NCBI GenBank assembly: GCA_943737045.1
Contig: CALSFV010000009.1
Coordinates: 682,001-746,000 of the forward strand
Length of the DNA: 64,000 bases
Direction of reading: 5' to 3'
Source: Parapristionchus giblindavisi
Taxonomy: Eukaryota > Nematoda > Chromadorea > Rhabditida > Diplogasteridae
Position numbers and translations under genes: made by a program. Below the pieces are notes generated by a model. That model was not told the origin of the DNA and made no database searches. It saw only the letters and a list, made by a program, of their open reading frames with translations. Of this stretch, positions 47,947 through 60,002 are shown piece after piece (positions within the stretch are counted from its first letter, which is position 1; the number at the start of each line of letters is the position of its first letter).

Positions 47947-48602
47947 AGTTGCAGCACACATACTTACCAATAAAATGTTCAATGAATATTTTCTTCGAGT
48001 GTTGTGCTTTGTATCTTTTCCACAATAATTAATGAATTAGGTTAAAAAGACTAGTGGCTGGAAAAAAAAGCATAAAGTGAAAGAAGATGGTTCCGCACAG
48101 CATTTTGAGAGCGGACATACGAGAGAGTGAGGAGATTAGCTTCGGCAGCGCTTGGAGTGCTGGCTACCAATAAATATGTGACCACATACAGACACACAGA
48201 TGGAAAAAAACAATTGATTATAGGTAAAATTAACCTAGGTAGAAGAGATACGCCCTATTTTAGAGTTAATTTCACTCTACTCTCAATTAAAGCACTTTCT
48301 TTGTCTGTAATTAGTGCTTTGATCTACAGATACTTGTACACTTCATCATCTGATTATTGATTGGACAGGATGAAATGAGTGACAAGAACCTAGAGATAGC
48401 ATAGCAAGATGAATTAAGAGGAATCATGAATAAAGAAGGAGGAGCTCTCAACAGATGGTCCTTCATTTTGTTGTAAGTGAGGGAGAAATGGAATTTGAAT
48501 AGACGATCTCTTCTTGAAAGATACCTATATTGTACTGAGCAGTTGCGATGATTCTAGTCATTATATTTTACCTCAATTGCCAATCTGAACCTCTCCTTCT
48601 AA

Positions 48603-49613
48603 CAAGGGAACTATCTCAGCTCGCGGAAAGCAAACTGGATGAAAATTTGCATAGACATAGCTGAACGTGTTATAAAATCATTGGTGAAGTTTAAAAATTC
48701 TGGCGTGCAATAGCCGAGCCAGAAAATGGGTCCAAAGGTTGGTCACATTTGCAGAAACTCTGCCTGTAATCGATTTTTCGCTAAGATACCCAACGTACTG
48801 GCCACTATACCACCGCTCCACTTGTTATCTCACTCAGGGAACAAAACATGCATCGAAAAATCGTTTACAGGCGGAGTTTATGCAAATGTGGGTGATAAGA
48901 CGTTTCAGAAATTTCACTTCGGAAAAGGACACTTCAGAAACTAGTTTTCAGAAAAGGACGTTTCAGAAATTTCGCTTCAGAAAATGCCATTTCGGAAAAT
49001 CTTTTCCAGAAAAGGACGTTTCAGAAATTTTCATTTCAGAAATCCCAACTCAGAAAAGGACGTTTCAGAAATTGGCACTTCAGAAATTCCAACTCAGAAA
49101 AGGACGTTTCAGAAATTTTTTTTAAGAAATATCAACTCAGAAAAGGACGTTTCAGAAAATTTTCCCGTTGTAATTGAATGCTACTACATCTAAATTTAAT
49201 TTAATTTATTTTCTGAAACGTCCTTTTCTGAGTTGATATTTCTGAAAAACAAATTTCTGAAACGTCCTTTTCTGAGTTGGAATTTCTGAAGTGCCAATTT
49301 CTGAAACGTCCTTTTCTGAGTTGGAATTTCTGAAAAAAAATTTATGAAACGTCCATTTCTGGAAAATCATATCTGAAGTGGAAATTTCTGAAACGTACTT
49401 TTCTGAAGAGGATTTTCTAAAATAGCACTTTCTGAAGTGATATTTCTGAAACGTCTTATCACCGCAATTGTGACCAAACTTTGGATCCATTTTCTGGCTC
49501 GGCTATTGCACGCCAGAATTTTTGGACTTCTCCAATGATCTTGTAACACGTTCGGCTCTGTCTATGCAAATTTTCATCCAGTTTGCTTTCCGCGAGCTGA
49601 GATAGTTCCCTTG
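48603..49613. mobile_element. PIF/Harbinger-like MITE with inverted minisatellite arms, 1011 bp
   Basis: Same element and site as 15112-15971 but with both ends and the TAA duplication intact (48600-48602, 49614-49616). It has more copies of the CAGAAAAGGACGTTT unit in each arm, including variants with ggaaaatcttttccag. It shows that the unit 1 copy lost repeat units and its right terminus. Confidence 0.93.
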
Positions 49614-50676
49614 TAAGTCATTGAGGGATAAATAAAAGATTGTTTGTGCACCACATCCATATGATAAAATACGCATTTGACACTTTATGAACTACAATGT
49701 GCTCTGCGTCTAGACAAAGCCTCGGATCATTTTGGACTTTTGCTCTAGTTCTTATCAGTGAAAACTCATTTTGAGTGCTTGTTTCTATGATCTTGTTTTA
49801 ATGCTAAAGCAACCATCGGCAGCAACAATAATAATTAAATTTATAACATGCAAATCTTGCAATTACAGTTACAAGTTTGTTTTCGCCAATTTTCTTCAAT
49901 ACAATTCAAAGTTTGATGAAGCTTCATGAAACACTTGCTTGCGGTCGAGGAGATAGATCACTTTGGACTCTTCATTTTGATTCGTTGAGAATAAATAGCT
50001 GACGAACGATACGGGAGTACGACAAAACCGCAACGACAAAAGCGCAACTGGCGAAAACTTCGGACAGAGTTATCGAATCATGGTCAGGTTGGACTGCTTG
50101 AGCTCCTTTGTCTCAGAGCTATTGCGTAATTATTTTGTCTATGATCTCTGGCCCCTCTGGACAACTCTAGCCGAAGTTGCGCTTTTGTCGTTTTTTTTAA
50201 AATTTTTTTTATTTATTGTACACCACAAGGGTGTTTTGGTTGCGCTTATTTTTCGTTTTGCGCTTTCGTCATACTCCCAGCAAGACCAACCGCTCACAAT
50301 CGAGATAGACGCAAAGAACTGAACCCCTTATCTCGTCGGGTACACATATTTTGGCATCCCTCTTTCGTAGACAAGGAAAGCGAGAAACCATGGGCGGAGA
50401 GTAACAAATCAGCTCGGGATGTGCCTTTATAAGGCAAAGAGTAATTTATGATACCGCCAAACATCTTCCCTATATGAAGTGCTCAATATCAGTTTTGTTC
50501 TCTTGGTCTAGCCTTCCATTAACCATTGTATTCAATGTGCGCATTAATATTTTGTACAAACGAATTTTAGCTTTATTTGTTTATTTTTCATTGGAAAACA
50601 ATTATTTAATATAAAACATTTAGCGTATCTCTATTTTAAATAAATAAATTAATAATGAGATTTTAATAAGTTTCAG

Positions 50677-53672
50677 ATGAGGAGAATAGCGACCCTCCTC
50701 GCCACGGTGGCGGTCTGTATCGCAATCGATGGGTTTGTCGCTCAGCTTCTTATTTCCCACAATTCTTATATTCTTTTCCTAAATATCTCGAATAATTTCC
50801 TTACGAATTCGAAGGCGATGTGAACATCATTTCATGAAAATCGCCTTCTCTTTTAATAATTTTGATATTTTATATATTTTCGTGCACTCGAACATTTTGT
50901 ACTTGTTGAAACACCCTCTGGACGTGTGCCTGTGGTCATCTGTGTGATGTACGATAAATAAAATAAATAAATAAATATTGCAGCTGCGGTCAGACGCCCA
51001 TTCCTCCGAATCTCGCAACCGCGAATGCCAAGACACAGAATGACATCGTAGGCGGAAACGTTGCTGTCCCGTACTCGTGGCCATGGCAGGTTGTTTGGTG
51101 CTCGAATGGTAAGTCGGAATCGTCATCTTCCTCTCGTATTTCTAAACTAGTAGTTTACTAAACTAGAACTAGACTAGACTAGTAGTCTACTTCTAGTGAC
51201 TACTTAAACTAGTAGTCACTGGAAGTAGACTTGCAAGTCTACTTCTAGTTAGACGTAAGTTTACTACAAGTGGTGTTTAATATTGTACAGAATTTTGTCA
51301 AATGTTCTTTCACTCGTAGCAAACTAGCAGTAAGCTTCTAGTCAGTGATGTAATTTAAGTTGCCGCTAGTTACGAAATACCAAAGTAAAATAAATAATGA
51401 GAAAGATTTTTTTTTGCATTTTATAAGCACTTCATCTCCTCCCAACTTTTAACCCCACACGCACAAAAATACTCCGTCCAACTGCATATATATTTCTGTA
51501 AAATAATTTACATTTTAATGTCCCTGCAAACCTATACTCTCTGGTATTTTCAAACTAGTAGTTTACTTATATTTGCCACTAGTTAAAAGTAAGTTTACTA
51601 GAAGCGGTGTATAATACGGTAATGCATTTCATCAAATGTTATTTCACTGGTAGTAAACTAACAGTAAACTGCTAGTCTGGGACGTAACGCAAGTAAACTA
51701 CCAGTTTGGAAATACCAGAGCTTGTACATCTATTATTTTATTATTATTAACACGGGTCTCCTGTAAAAGTGTATGAAATCATTCGACAGGAAAAAATTGG
51801 ATTGCCTACTTTTTTATTGATAGTTGTTAGATAGGTCTAACTAAGTGCGAAAACAACATTCTTAAATTTTGCTTTTCGAAATTTGCATATCTATGTAATT
51901 TTTTTACTGTCAACTTCAAATGAATGTAACTCTCTTCGTTTTTGAGCAACCGCGTAAATTTTTTTTTCAATCTGTTGCTGATGACCTTGTCTACAAATAA
52001 CTCAATTAAGGATATGGTCCTAAATGCTGTTTTTCATGTGTTATTGCATGAAAACTGTTTTTTAACATGAAAAATGAGATGTTTCTCGAAAATTTTCTCT
52101 AAAGGATAAGAGTTTTATTGCAGATTCGGATTCCCCGTCCACGAATTGGGGTATCCTGATATATGTTTTAGCCCAACTCTGTCCCCCCAATAGTGCTACT
52201 GTATATCGTCCTGGACTTAGCGCAATTTTTCCTCAAATCACATTTTTGACTGTAAATCAGCTCAAACTTATGTTAATGTTCTGATTCGCATATTTAAAGA
52301 AGGGGACCCACGAGTTTTTTCGTGACTAAACTGGCCAGGCAGAACTATAGATCACATCTTCCTGTATGCAAAAACAATTTTCCCTAAAACTTTAGGTGAC
52401 CCAGCATGTTGTAATCCGAGCATAAAGTTCATTGATCCCCCAGGGAAAGGCGCGAGTTTTTGAATTTGAAGGACAAATATACAGAAAGTTGCAAACGGGA
52501 ATCGAACCCGCGTGTCGCGGTTATAAGCGCTGACTACTAACCACTGAGCTACACGCTACATACGTTCAATCTCTCAAATCTAATAGAGAACATAATGTCG
52601 CTTCCTATGTCCCACGTTCTTCTTGTCAATAGCGCACCCCAAATCTCGTGGGCCCCCTTCTTTAAACCGTGTATCTCGACCAACCTTACAAAATTGTCTT
52701 AATGGCTCGAATTCTCAACAACAATCATTTTCTAGACATGAATCGAAAACTGATTTTATTAACGATTTTTCGATTCTTTCGTGGAAGATCTTTGTTTATT
52801 CTTTATTTCCATTTTCACTGTTTTTATTTATCGTTTATTGATATTATTTTATTGATCGTTAAGGTCGAAGAAACTGTTTGAATCAAGAATATCCAGGCAG
52901 AAGGGCGACAAATCGTTAATAAAATCAGTTTTCGATTCATATCTAGAAAATGATTGTTGTTGAGAATTCAAGCCATTAAGACAATTTTGTAAGGTTGGTC
53001 GAGATACACGGTTTAAATATGCTAATCAGAACATTAACATAAGTTTGAGCTGATTTACAGCCAAAAATGTGATTTGAGAGAAAATTCCGCGTCCAGGACG
53101 ATATACAGTAGCACTATTGGGGGGACAGAGTTGTGTTAAAAGATATACCCCAATTCGTGGACGGAGAATCCGAATCTGCAATAAAACTCTTTTCCTTTAG
53201 AGAAAATTTTCGAGAAACATCTCATTTTTCATGCTGAAAAACAGTTTTCATGCAATTACACATGAAAAACAGCATTTAGGAAAGAATCGAAAAATCGTTA
53301 ATAAAATCCATATCCTTAATTGAGTTATTTGTAGACACGGTCATTAGCAACAGATTGAAAAAAAATTTACGCGGTTGCTCAAAAACGAAGAGAGTTACAT
53401 TCATTTGAAGTTGACAGTAAAAAAATTACATAGATATGCAAATTTCGAAAAGCAAAATTTATGTTGTTTTCGCACTTAGTTAGACCTATCTAACAACTAT
53501 CAATAAAAAAGTAGGCAATCATTTTTTTCCTGTCGAAAAAGGTTCTAATTTTCATACAATTTTACAGGAGTTCCGTGTTAATTTAATATGTAGTTTACAG
53601 GATGGAGCGGTGGTGGTTGCGAGCTTGATTGCGGAGGAACCGTTGTTGCTCCTGGATGGGTCATTACTGCTG
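50677..53672 (+). CDS. Trypsin-like S1 protease, 5' exons only, unit 2
   Basis: Exons 50677-50732, 50984-51108, 53601-53672. Signal peptide MRRIATLLATVAVCIAIDG, then CGQTPIPPN, zymogen site DIVGG, YSWPWQVVW, GGGCELDCGG and VVAPGWVITAG. There is one more Gly than in unit 1, and conservative changes elsewhere (ANAKTQND). The reading frame is open throughout, and gtttcag precedes the ATG. Intron 2 is about 2.5 kb because of foldback F5. As in unit 1, no exon for the catalytic His, Asp or Ser was found to 55 kb. It could be a truncated duplicate. Confidence 0.75.
51747..53581. mobile_element. Long foldback element F5 in protease intron 2
   Basis: Ends TTAACACGGGTCTCCTGTAA and TTTTACAGGAGTTCCGTGTTAA; arms are about 0.7 kb, nearly identical, for example TTAGATAGGTCTAACTAAG and inverse. 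The left arm bears the nested MITE at 52298-52661; the right arm is unbroken at that point. TTAA at both ends fits a TTAA duplication. Confidence 0.88.
52298..52661. mobile_element. TTAA MITE with antisense tRNA-like segment, 364 bp
   Basis: Ends AGAAGGGGACCCACGAG and CTCGTGGGCCCCCTTCT, flanked by TTAA (52294-52297, 52662-52665). The opposite arm of F5 reads ggtttaaatatgc uninterrupted near 53012, giving the empty site. Minus strand 52560-52490 reads GTGTAGCTCAGTGGTTAGTA, CTTATAA and CGGGTTCGATTCCCG, close to a tRNA with a TAT-like anticodon, but the anticodon stem does not pair well. Confidence 0.9.
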
Positions 53673-54351
53673 GTATGCCATCACACATAACCCAGATATT
53701 GTGCATTATAACTTTCATCGGTCTCCCCCCGGTATGTGCCTATGATGAAAGTATTGAGGCCCAGATCGAAAGTCCTCGCGAATGTCCTGCGGGGGGTCAA
53801 AATGCTCGAGTCTTACCGAGCCGGTCTTTTAAACCAAGAAAAAAATCAAAAACTATTTTTATTGAATTTAAACGAAAAAAAAATGAAACATTTGTGGCAA
53901 ATTGTGAAAACATTTGTCAAAACTTAACAGCATTTACTTTTTTACCATTTTCACGGTCTTGATGTAGTATTATTCATCTATGATTTGAATTGTATTTTAA
54001 AAAGGAAATGCTGTTAAGAGGCCGTTTGCGTAAGAGTCGAACAAGGGTTGGCACAGGCCAAAAATTTTAATACCTTCAAAACTTGTGTATAGGGGTTATC
54101 GACCCCGCTGATGAAGATGGACATAGTTATTTTGGCCCCAGTGGTCCCGCAACGCCTGGGACGGATTACGGTAACATCACGTTTTCAAGTCGTTCTCGGT
54201 CCATGGTTGAGCTAGAGGTATGAAAATTGGGCTCCTGGGTCAGAATTCGATGGCGATGATGGCTGTCTACGTCATTAGTTTTGAAAAGTTTTCAAAAGGT
54301 TGATTATTGGAAATTTTGATGGACACGGATGCGGGCATAGCGAGTATGACA

Positions 54352-54660
54352 GTTCGAACCGGCGTGACGAGAGCATTCCAATGATATATCATGAGCCCAT
54401 TCGTACATTGCCATCTCAATATTGCCTCGATATAGTGAGCTGCGAAAGAGGTAAACAAGAGGACTCTCTCAATTCCGCGCGTTCTCTCGCACTCTCGAGA
54501 GAGCACGGCGAAATGAGAGAGTGTCGAGAGAGCGCGCGGAATAGAGAGACGCAGACAACTCCTCGTGATTTTGCAGCTCACTATATCGAGGCAATATTGA
54601 GATGGCAATGTACGTATGCGCTCATAATACATCATTGGAATCCTCTCGTCACGCCGGCTA
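54352..54660. repeat. Palindrome with CTCGAGAGAGC core
   Basis: The arms GAACCGGCGTGACGAGAGCAT and the inverse, plus CTCAATATTGCCTCGATATAG and the inverse, surround a purine-rich core of gagagag units. Overlapping 150-residue frames on both strands result from the symmetry. Confidence 0.8.
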
Positions 54661-54689
54661 ATCGATATACCCCTATTTTGAGAAAAATG

Positions 54690-54990
54690 GGCCTGACCAT
54701 GACTCGAAAATATTTTTGTTTTCAAACCCCCTCATTTTTGTGCACATATTGAAGATCTTTTTGGGTAGAACAACTTTCGCGTTGGACAATTTGTCTGAAA
54801 CTCATGTACAAGAGAGATACACACGATTTTGTGACCAATTTTGATTTAAGCGAAATAAATTTTTTTTGCAAATATCTCTCTTGTACATGAGTTTCAGACA
54901 AAACGTTCAACATTAATGTTGTTCTACTCGACGAGCTCTTCAATATGAATACAAACATGAGGGTTTTAAAAACAAAAATATTTTCGAAGG
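54690..54990. repeat. Inverted repeat related to 18870-19660
   Basis: CCCCTCATTTTTGTGCACAT, AGAACAACTTTCGCGTTGG and CTGAAACTCATGTACAAGAG on the left mirror CTCTTGTACATGAGTTTCAG and CGACGAGCTCTTCAATATG on the right. Confidence 0.75.
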
Positions 54991-55659
54991 TGTAAAAATC
55001 CTGCTCCTACTTTATTACTCAGACGTTTCGAGGATTATTTCCTCATCATCAGTGAGATTGGATTACCTACAATGGATGGAATGAGAATATATGAAAAATC
55101 AACGACTAGAGAACAAGAGCAGAACCGAATAGGAAATATGGAAAAGATGCACAGGAGTGAATGAATGTAATAACAGAACCGAATGTGGAGTCTAATATTG
55201 TACCAGTGAAGGAATGAGAGGTGGGGTCAGCGGGATAGATAGAGAGAGAAGGGGAGAGGGAGGCGAGAGAACATAGAAGTGGAAATGGTCAGAGGTCAAA
55301 GTTAAGTAAGGCCAATTGTGAGAGTTCAATGGACAATTCAGCACGATTAACCTCACACAGCATCTCACACAGCATCCACAAGTCACACCAAATATACACC
55401 AAAATGAAGATAACTGAGTATTCTAAATTCCTGCTCCTACGTTCAGAATCTCTCTCTCTCTCTCTCTCTCTCTCTGACCCAGAGGCAGGAAAGAGAGGGG
55501 CTATATCTACCTCTTAATCCCTACACAAAATAGAAACTACAAAATACAAACTGTAGGCTTTAACTCATTACAGTCCATGTAAAATGCGTTATTATGAGAT
55601 ATTAATTATTTTATTGAGGTACATATATTGTGAATATAAAAAAATAAAATAAAATAATA

Positions 55660-55884
55660 TTAGAACAAATCGTCGTCATCATGGTTGCCTGAGGTCTCTT
55701 CATTCCTTTGTGCTATCTCTCGGGAAAGACATCGAGCGTCCATCATTATGATGACTTCATCCACGAACAGGTTGTCATACTCATCTTGGACTGCAACTCT
55801 CATTCGCAGCTCTACGTCGAATAGCGGTTCAGTCTCGTATTCAGTGTCGAATAATGCGTTCACTTCATCGATTTCCTCCTTCAG
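55660..55884 (-). CDS. Acidic-protein terminal exon, unit 3 copy (longest)
   Basis: Minus strand after the acceptor ctttcag: LKEEIDEVNALFDTEYETEP, LFDVELRMRVAVQDEYDNLF, VDEVIIMMDARCLSREIAQR, NEETSGNHDDDDLF, stop. There are 74 codons, mostly Asp/Glu rich, probably helical. AATAAA lies about 45 nt after the stop. The preceding donor (acaag|gtaatt near 55934) closes a short intron, but the upstream exon does not join in phase. Against unit 2 the differences in the first half are mainly silent, so selection acted on it. It may be the surviving end of a gene disrupted by F1. Family not recognised. Confidence 0.45.
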   Translation of the reverse strand: MKEEIDEVNALFDTEYETEPLFDVELRMRVAVQDEYDNLFVDEVIIMMDARCLSREIAQRNEETSGNHDDDDLF

Positions 55885-57216
55885 CTGAAAGATTTTAGAC
55901 GATTGGACGATTTTGAATCGTTTATGAAAATTACCTTGTATCATAGTATTGATCATTTGCATGTTACGTAATAGCATGAATATAATTCATATGAATTTGA
56001 CGGCCAGTATAGGTGACCTGAAATGGGAAAGCATATTTATATTTCATATGGGCGGGAACAATGGGAAAGGTGAACGAATGAACGGAATTAACACCCCTTT
56101 GATAATCCATAATTTTCAAAATGAACACCCTTTTGCTTATTCCGAGTGCTATTCCCGGAAAATTAACACGGCATGAATGAATGAGGTGGTGTAGCTAAAG
56201 ACATGAATAATGTAATAGCATTGTCGAATGAAAAGTCAGTGGATACGGAACAATGACACATTATCAATATATTTGGTATGAGTATTGATTATTTCTTAAG
56301 TGAAGCCAATTAATTGTGGACAAGATGGAGATGGACAGATGTTAGTTTATCATGCTATGTTTCCACTCCAAAAAAGTATTTGGTGTGGAAACACAGTATG
56401 CTGCTTTAGTGAACAGCTTATGTTTATTTATTTATTCATCACACATCCAATAAAGATGTGACAACATTTGAAACGACGATTGAATAAATAAGTGAATAAG
56501 TGAATCGGGAAAGTGTTATGTGAAAAGAATAACTCAGTAGAGCGCGTTGCTTATAAGGGGATCATTATAATAAGTGCTGAAATCATTGTAAAGCGGTAAT
56601 TCGCGTTATTGATTGCAAACAATGCAAGTTAGCACTGAAAGAAGCGTTATCACAAGGGAGAGAAGTGAAGTGTGCATTGGTGCTTACACACGTGCTTGTG
56701 ACCGCGACGCGTCCAAAATGCAATACTTTGGGGCAGATTGATGACTAGCAGTGGTAGCCTGCCAATGTATGCGTAATATGCTAAGAGATAGTTGTGATAT
56801 TGTAATTTTTTTGCAAAGTGTGCAAGTGGCAATTGGTAACGTGGCATGCAAGGCCTGTGCATTTTTCGTTTTTTTTTCTCTCGTTTTTTTCGTTTTTCTT
56901 AAAGAATATCTAAAATTTTTAATAAATTTCAGAAACCCCGAAAAAAGATTTGGAATAAAAAGCTCTAAATTTCAACAAATCAGAAAGTGTTGTCATTTTC
57001 GACATTTTATATGAAAATATAGTTTTTGATGTCATCATTTGAATTGTTGATTATCTTTTGAACTTTTCGGATCTCTTCTAAATACCTTAAGTGAACAATA
57101 TCATTTGCCTTGAGAGTACTGATTGTGTAATTTTTTTTATATTTCTTCTCATATTTCCTCTGTCTCGTTCGTGCGTGAGTATGCGATAAATATAAGTATA
57201 TCAGTTTAATTGTTAA

Positions 57217-57503
57217 AGATGGAGACCCACGAGTTTTTTCGTAATAAGACTGTTCGGATAGTATGATAGAGATTCATCACACGAATCGAAAGACATATCT
57301 GATATTGATTCCCGATATGTTTAAAGCTCACTGTGAGCATTGAAAGTACAACTTTCAAGGCATGTAGAGAGTGCACATCCGATTTGCATACTTGCTCTCT
57401 CATTTTCTCATTATCCCTTACGCCAATTCACATATAATATAAACAATAGCCAGCATGCTTATCGTGGCGGGAGTCAGTCATGCCAACTCGTGGGTCCCCT
57501 TCT
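57217..57503. mobile_element. TTAA MITE, AGATGGAGACCCACGAG type, 287 bp
   Basis: Ends AGATGGAGACCCACGAG and CTCGTGGGTCCCCTTCT, flanked by TTAA (57213-57216, 57504-57507). Unit 1 has the empty site ttgttaattagac at 4551-4563. No coding content. Confidence 0.93.
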
Positions 57504-57518
57504 TTAATTAGACATAAA

Positions 57519-57560
<42 letters not shown>

Positions 57561-57877
57561 GGGTTGTTTTGGAAATTGTTAAAGAAATAATTATTATAAA
57601 ATCGATTACAATATTGATACTCATAGCAAGCTCGCAAATTGCACAGAATCAATATAATACAGCTAAAGATGAAAATAATTTGTGAAGAATATGTATTGTT
57701 GATATTGTGCTGATATATGAACGGTGTATGAACTTCACTAAATTTTTTGCATTAATATTTTTCACTATATTTCTTGATTTTTACCCTGATTGATACGATA
57801 GAATATTATGTTTAAACTTTTTTCATTTAAAATCTCTAAAGGTGCTCGCATAATCTGAAATGGTATTATGAGATGTA

Positions 57878-58366
57878 CAGCCCCGCAGAATCTCCCTTCG
57901 TGTATGTGATCCCGGGGATCCCCGGGATCCCCCCGTGCTCCTCGATTTTTTGTGCTGTGAATATTGAATATGAGGTGTGACAATTGTTCTTATTGTTTTC
58001 CTCTTTACTTGAACTATTTTATCAAGGACAGTTTGGAATTTTATCAATTACGTAGCCCGAGAACAGATATTGAAATTATTAATTTTTAGCAAATGCCGCG
58101 CAAAAATATTGAAGAACTCGCGCACATTCGGCTTTATTAATCTCAAAGTGACTTTTTTCGGCATTTCTATTTCTTAGGATAATTTAATTGACAAGCGTTC
58201 GAAAATTCCAAATTTTCCTTGATAAAATAGTTCAAGTAAAGAGGACAACAATAGGGACAATTGTCACACCTGATATTCAATATTCACAGCACAAAAAATC
58301 GAGGAGCACGGGGGGATCCCGGGGATCCCCGGGATCACATACACGAAGGGAGATTCTGCGGGGCTG
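57878..58366. mobile_element. Mariner-like foldback MITE, 489 bp, TSD TA
   Basis: Ends CAGCCCCGCAGAATCTCCC and GGGAGATTCTGCGGGGCTG, flanked by TA (57876-57877, 58367-58368). Units 1 and 2 show the empty site (gagatgtacaggg at 4963, gagatgtagaggg at 38780). The arms contain GATCCCGGGGATCCCCGGGA, itself palindromic, and unusually high GC for this window. Confidence 0.93.
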
Positions 58367-60002
58367 TACAGGGAAAACAAAACAAATCTTCGAGGTTAAA
58401 AAAAACAACAAATTGTGGATTATGTTCAACCACATTTTTATTATAATATTTTTTAACATTTTCGAAAAAGATTACCGTATCACTCCTTTCTCTTCGTATG
58501 TTAGGCGTACATAGGCAGGCTACCACTGCTAGTCAACAATCTGCCCCAGGTCTGAAATTTGAGTCGCGTCGCGGTCACGCGCGCGTGTGTATTCACCAAT
58601 GAAGACTTCACTTCTTTCCCTTGTGACAACCTCTTCTTTCACTGCTAACTGACATTATCTTCTATCATCATGCGAATTACCACTTCACATTGATCTTACG
58701 GCTTATCATTATGATTTTGCCTCATAAGAAACGTTTTTTTTTTACACAGTTATTCTTTTCACATGAAATATTTCATTAAAGGAGCTTACTTTGTTTGTAC
58801 AACAAACTCAACGGGAATTTGTCATTGTTTCGTATTCACTTACTTTCATTGGAAAATGTCACTACTTTATTCATTTCGTTCCTTTAACGACACGATGTCA
58901 TTCATTTACCTTTCCCATTGTTCCCGTCAAGATACAAATATGCTTTACTATATATATTTTCAGGTCACCTATAATGGCCGTCAAATATAAATTAATTATA
59001 TTTCTTAATACAATTACATAATATTCAACTGAACAATATTATTTAAAAGGTAAGGGATGAAGCATTAATGGTTAAACGAAATAATATAATGACATTAACG
59101 AAATAATATAATGACATTAGGAAGCATTAATGGTTAAACGAAATAATATAATGACATTAGGCTTATAGCTTCCATGAACTGCAGATTTTTCGGTAAGAGA
59201 GGGAGCAAAACAAGTCCTTCAACGTTCCCTTGGAAGAAATATCCCTCGCTCGCTTCGCTTGGCAACAATTATATGTACCTTGTTGGAAACGTAAGCGATT
59301 ATAACTTATGTTAGACAACAATCACAATCGACTACTCTAACAATATACCATTTTTGGCAAGTCAAACAATAGAGGATTAATTTTGAGAGAGTTTCTATGC
59401 TGAGCGGTATTTTTTGCTCTGAAAATAATGAGAGACTACGGAAGAGAATATGTGAGCTATCTATCTACACAAAACACGCTATTTGAAAAAAAATCAGCAA
59501 CTGAAGTATTTTTTGGTATATTGCCGAAAAAAATTTCATGTGTATATTAAGTATGATAATTACAGGCAGAATTTGAAGCATTGCAATAAAATATTCCAAA
59601 GCAAAGAACCAACCAACATGAATCGAGTAACAAACACTGGGAGAACTGGAAGCATAAGTACTCAATGGCATAAGAAAATGATGCTGTAATACAAAATCAA
59701 CATCGTGTAAGGCGAGAAGACAATCGGTCATGATGAGAAAATGGTACCAATCGTTCAAGGAAGACGAGTACGACCACGAACCTGCCAAGGAACCTTGAAT
59801 ATAAACACATAATAAAGAAATTAAAAATATATATTGCGTTGTTACTTATACTGTTCAAGAGATACTTTACAATTTACAATGAGAAGTTAAGCACACAGAA
59901 TTGCACATGAGATAAGGAGGGATGAGAGTAGTACATTCATGGAGAAATAACTCACAACGGAATGCTCCGCTGGCGGAAGGCAATTGATATTTTAAAACTG
60001 CT

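Larger units (their letters stand above)
55930..59060. mobile_element. Long foldback element F1, unit 3 copy
   Basis: Same order as the unit 1 copy but longer, because it has two nested insertions (57217-57503 and 57878-58366). The arm pairs include GTGACCGCGACGCG (56699) with CGCGTCGCGGTCAC (58565). Confidence 0.7.

Noticed and set aside
52490..52560. Functional tRNA-Ile (TAT) on the minus strand
   Set aside because: The A- and B-box regions look good but the anticodon stem does not pair and the acceptor strands do not match; it is part of a transposable element.
54267..54752. Two overlapping 150-codon frames on opposite strands
   Set aside because: Both result from one palindrome; the residue strings mirror each other.
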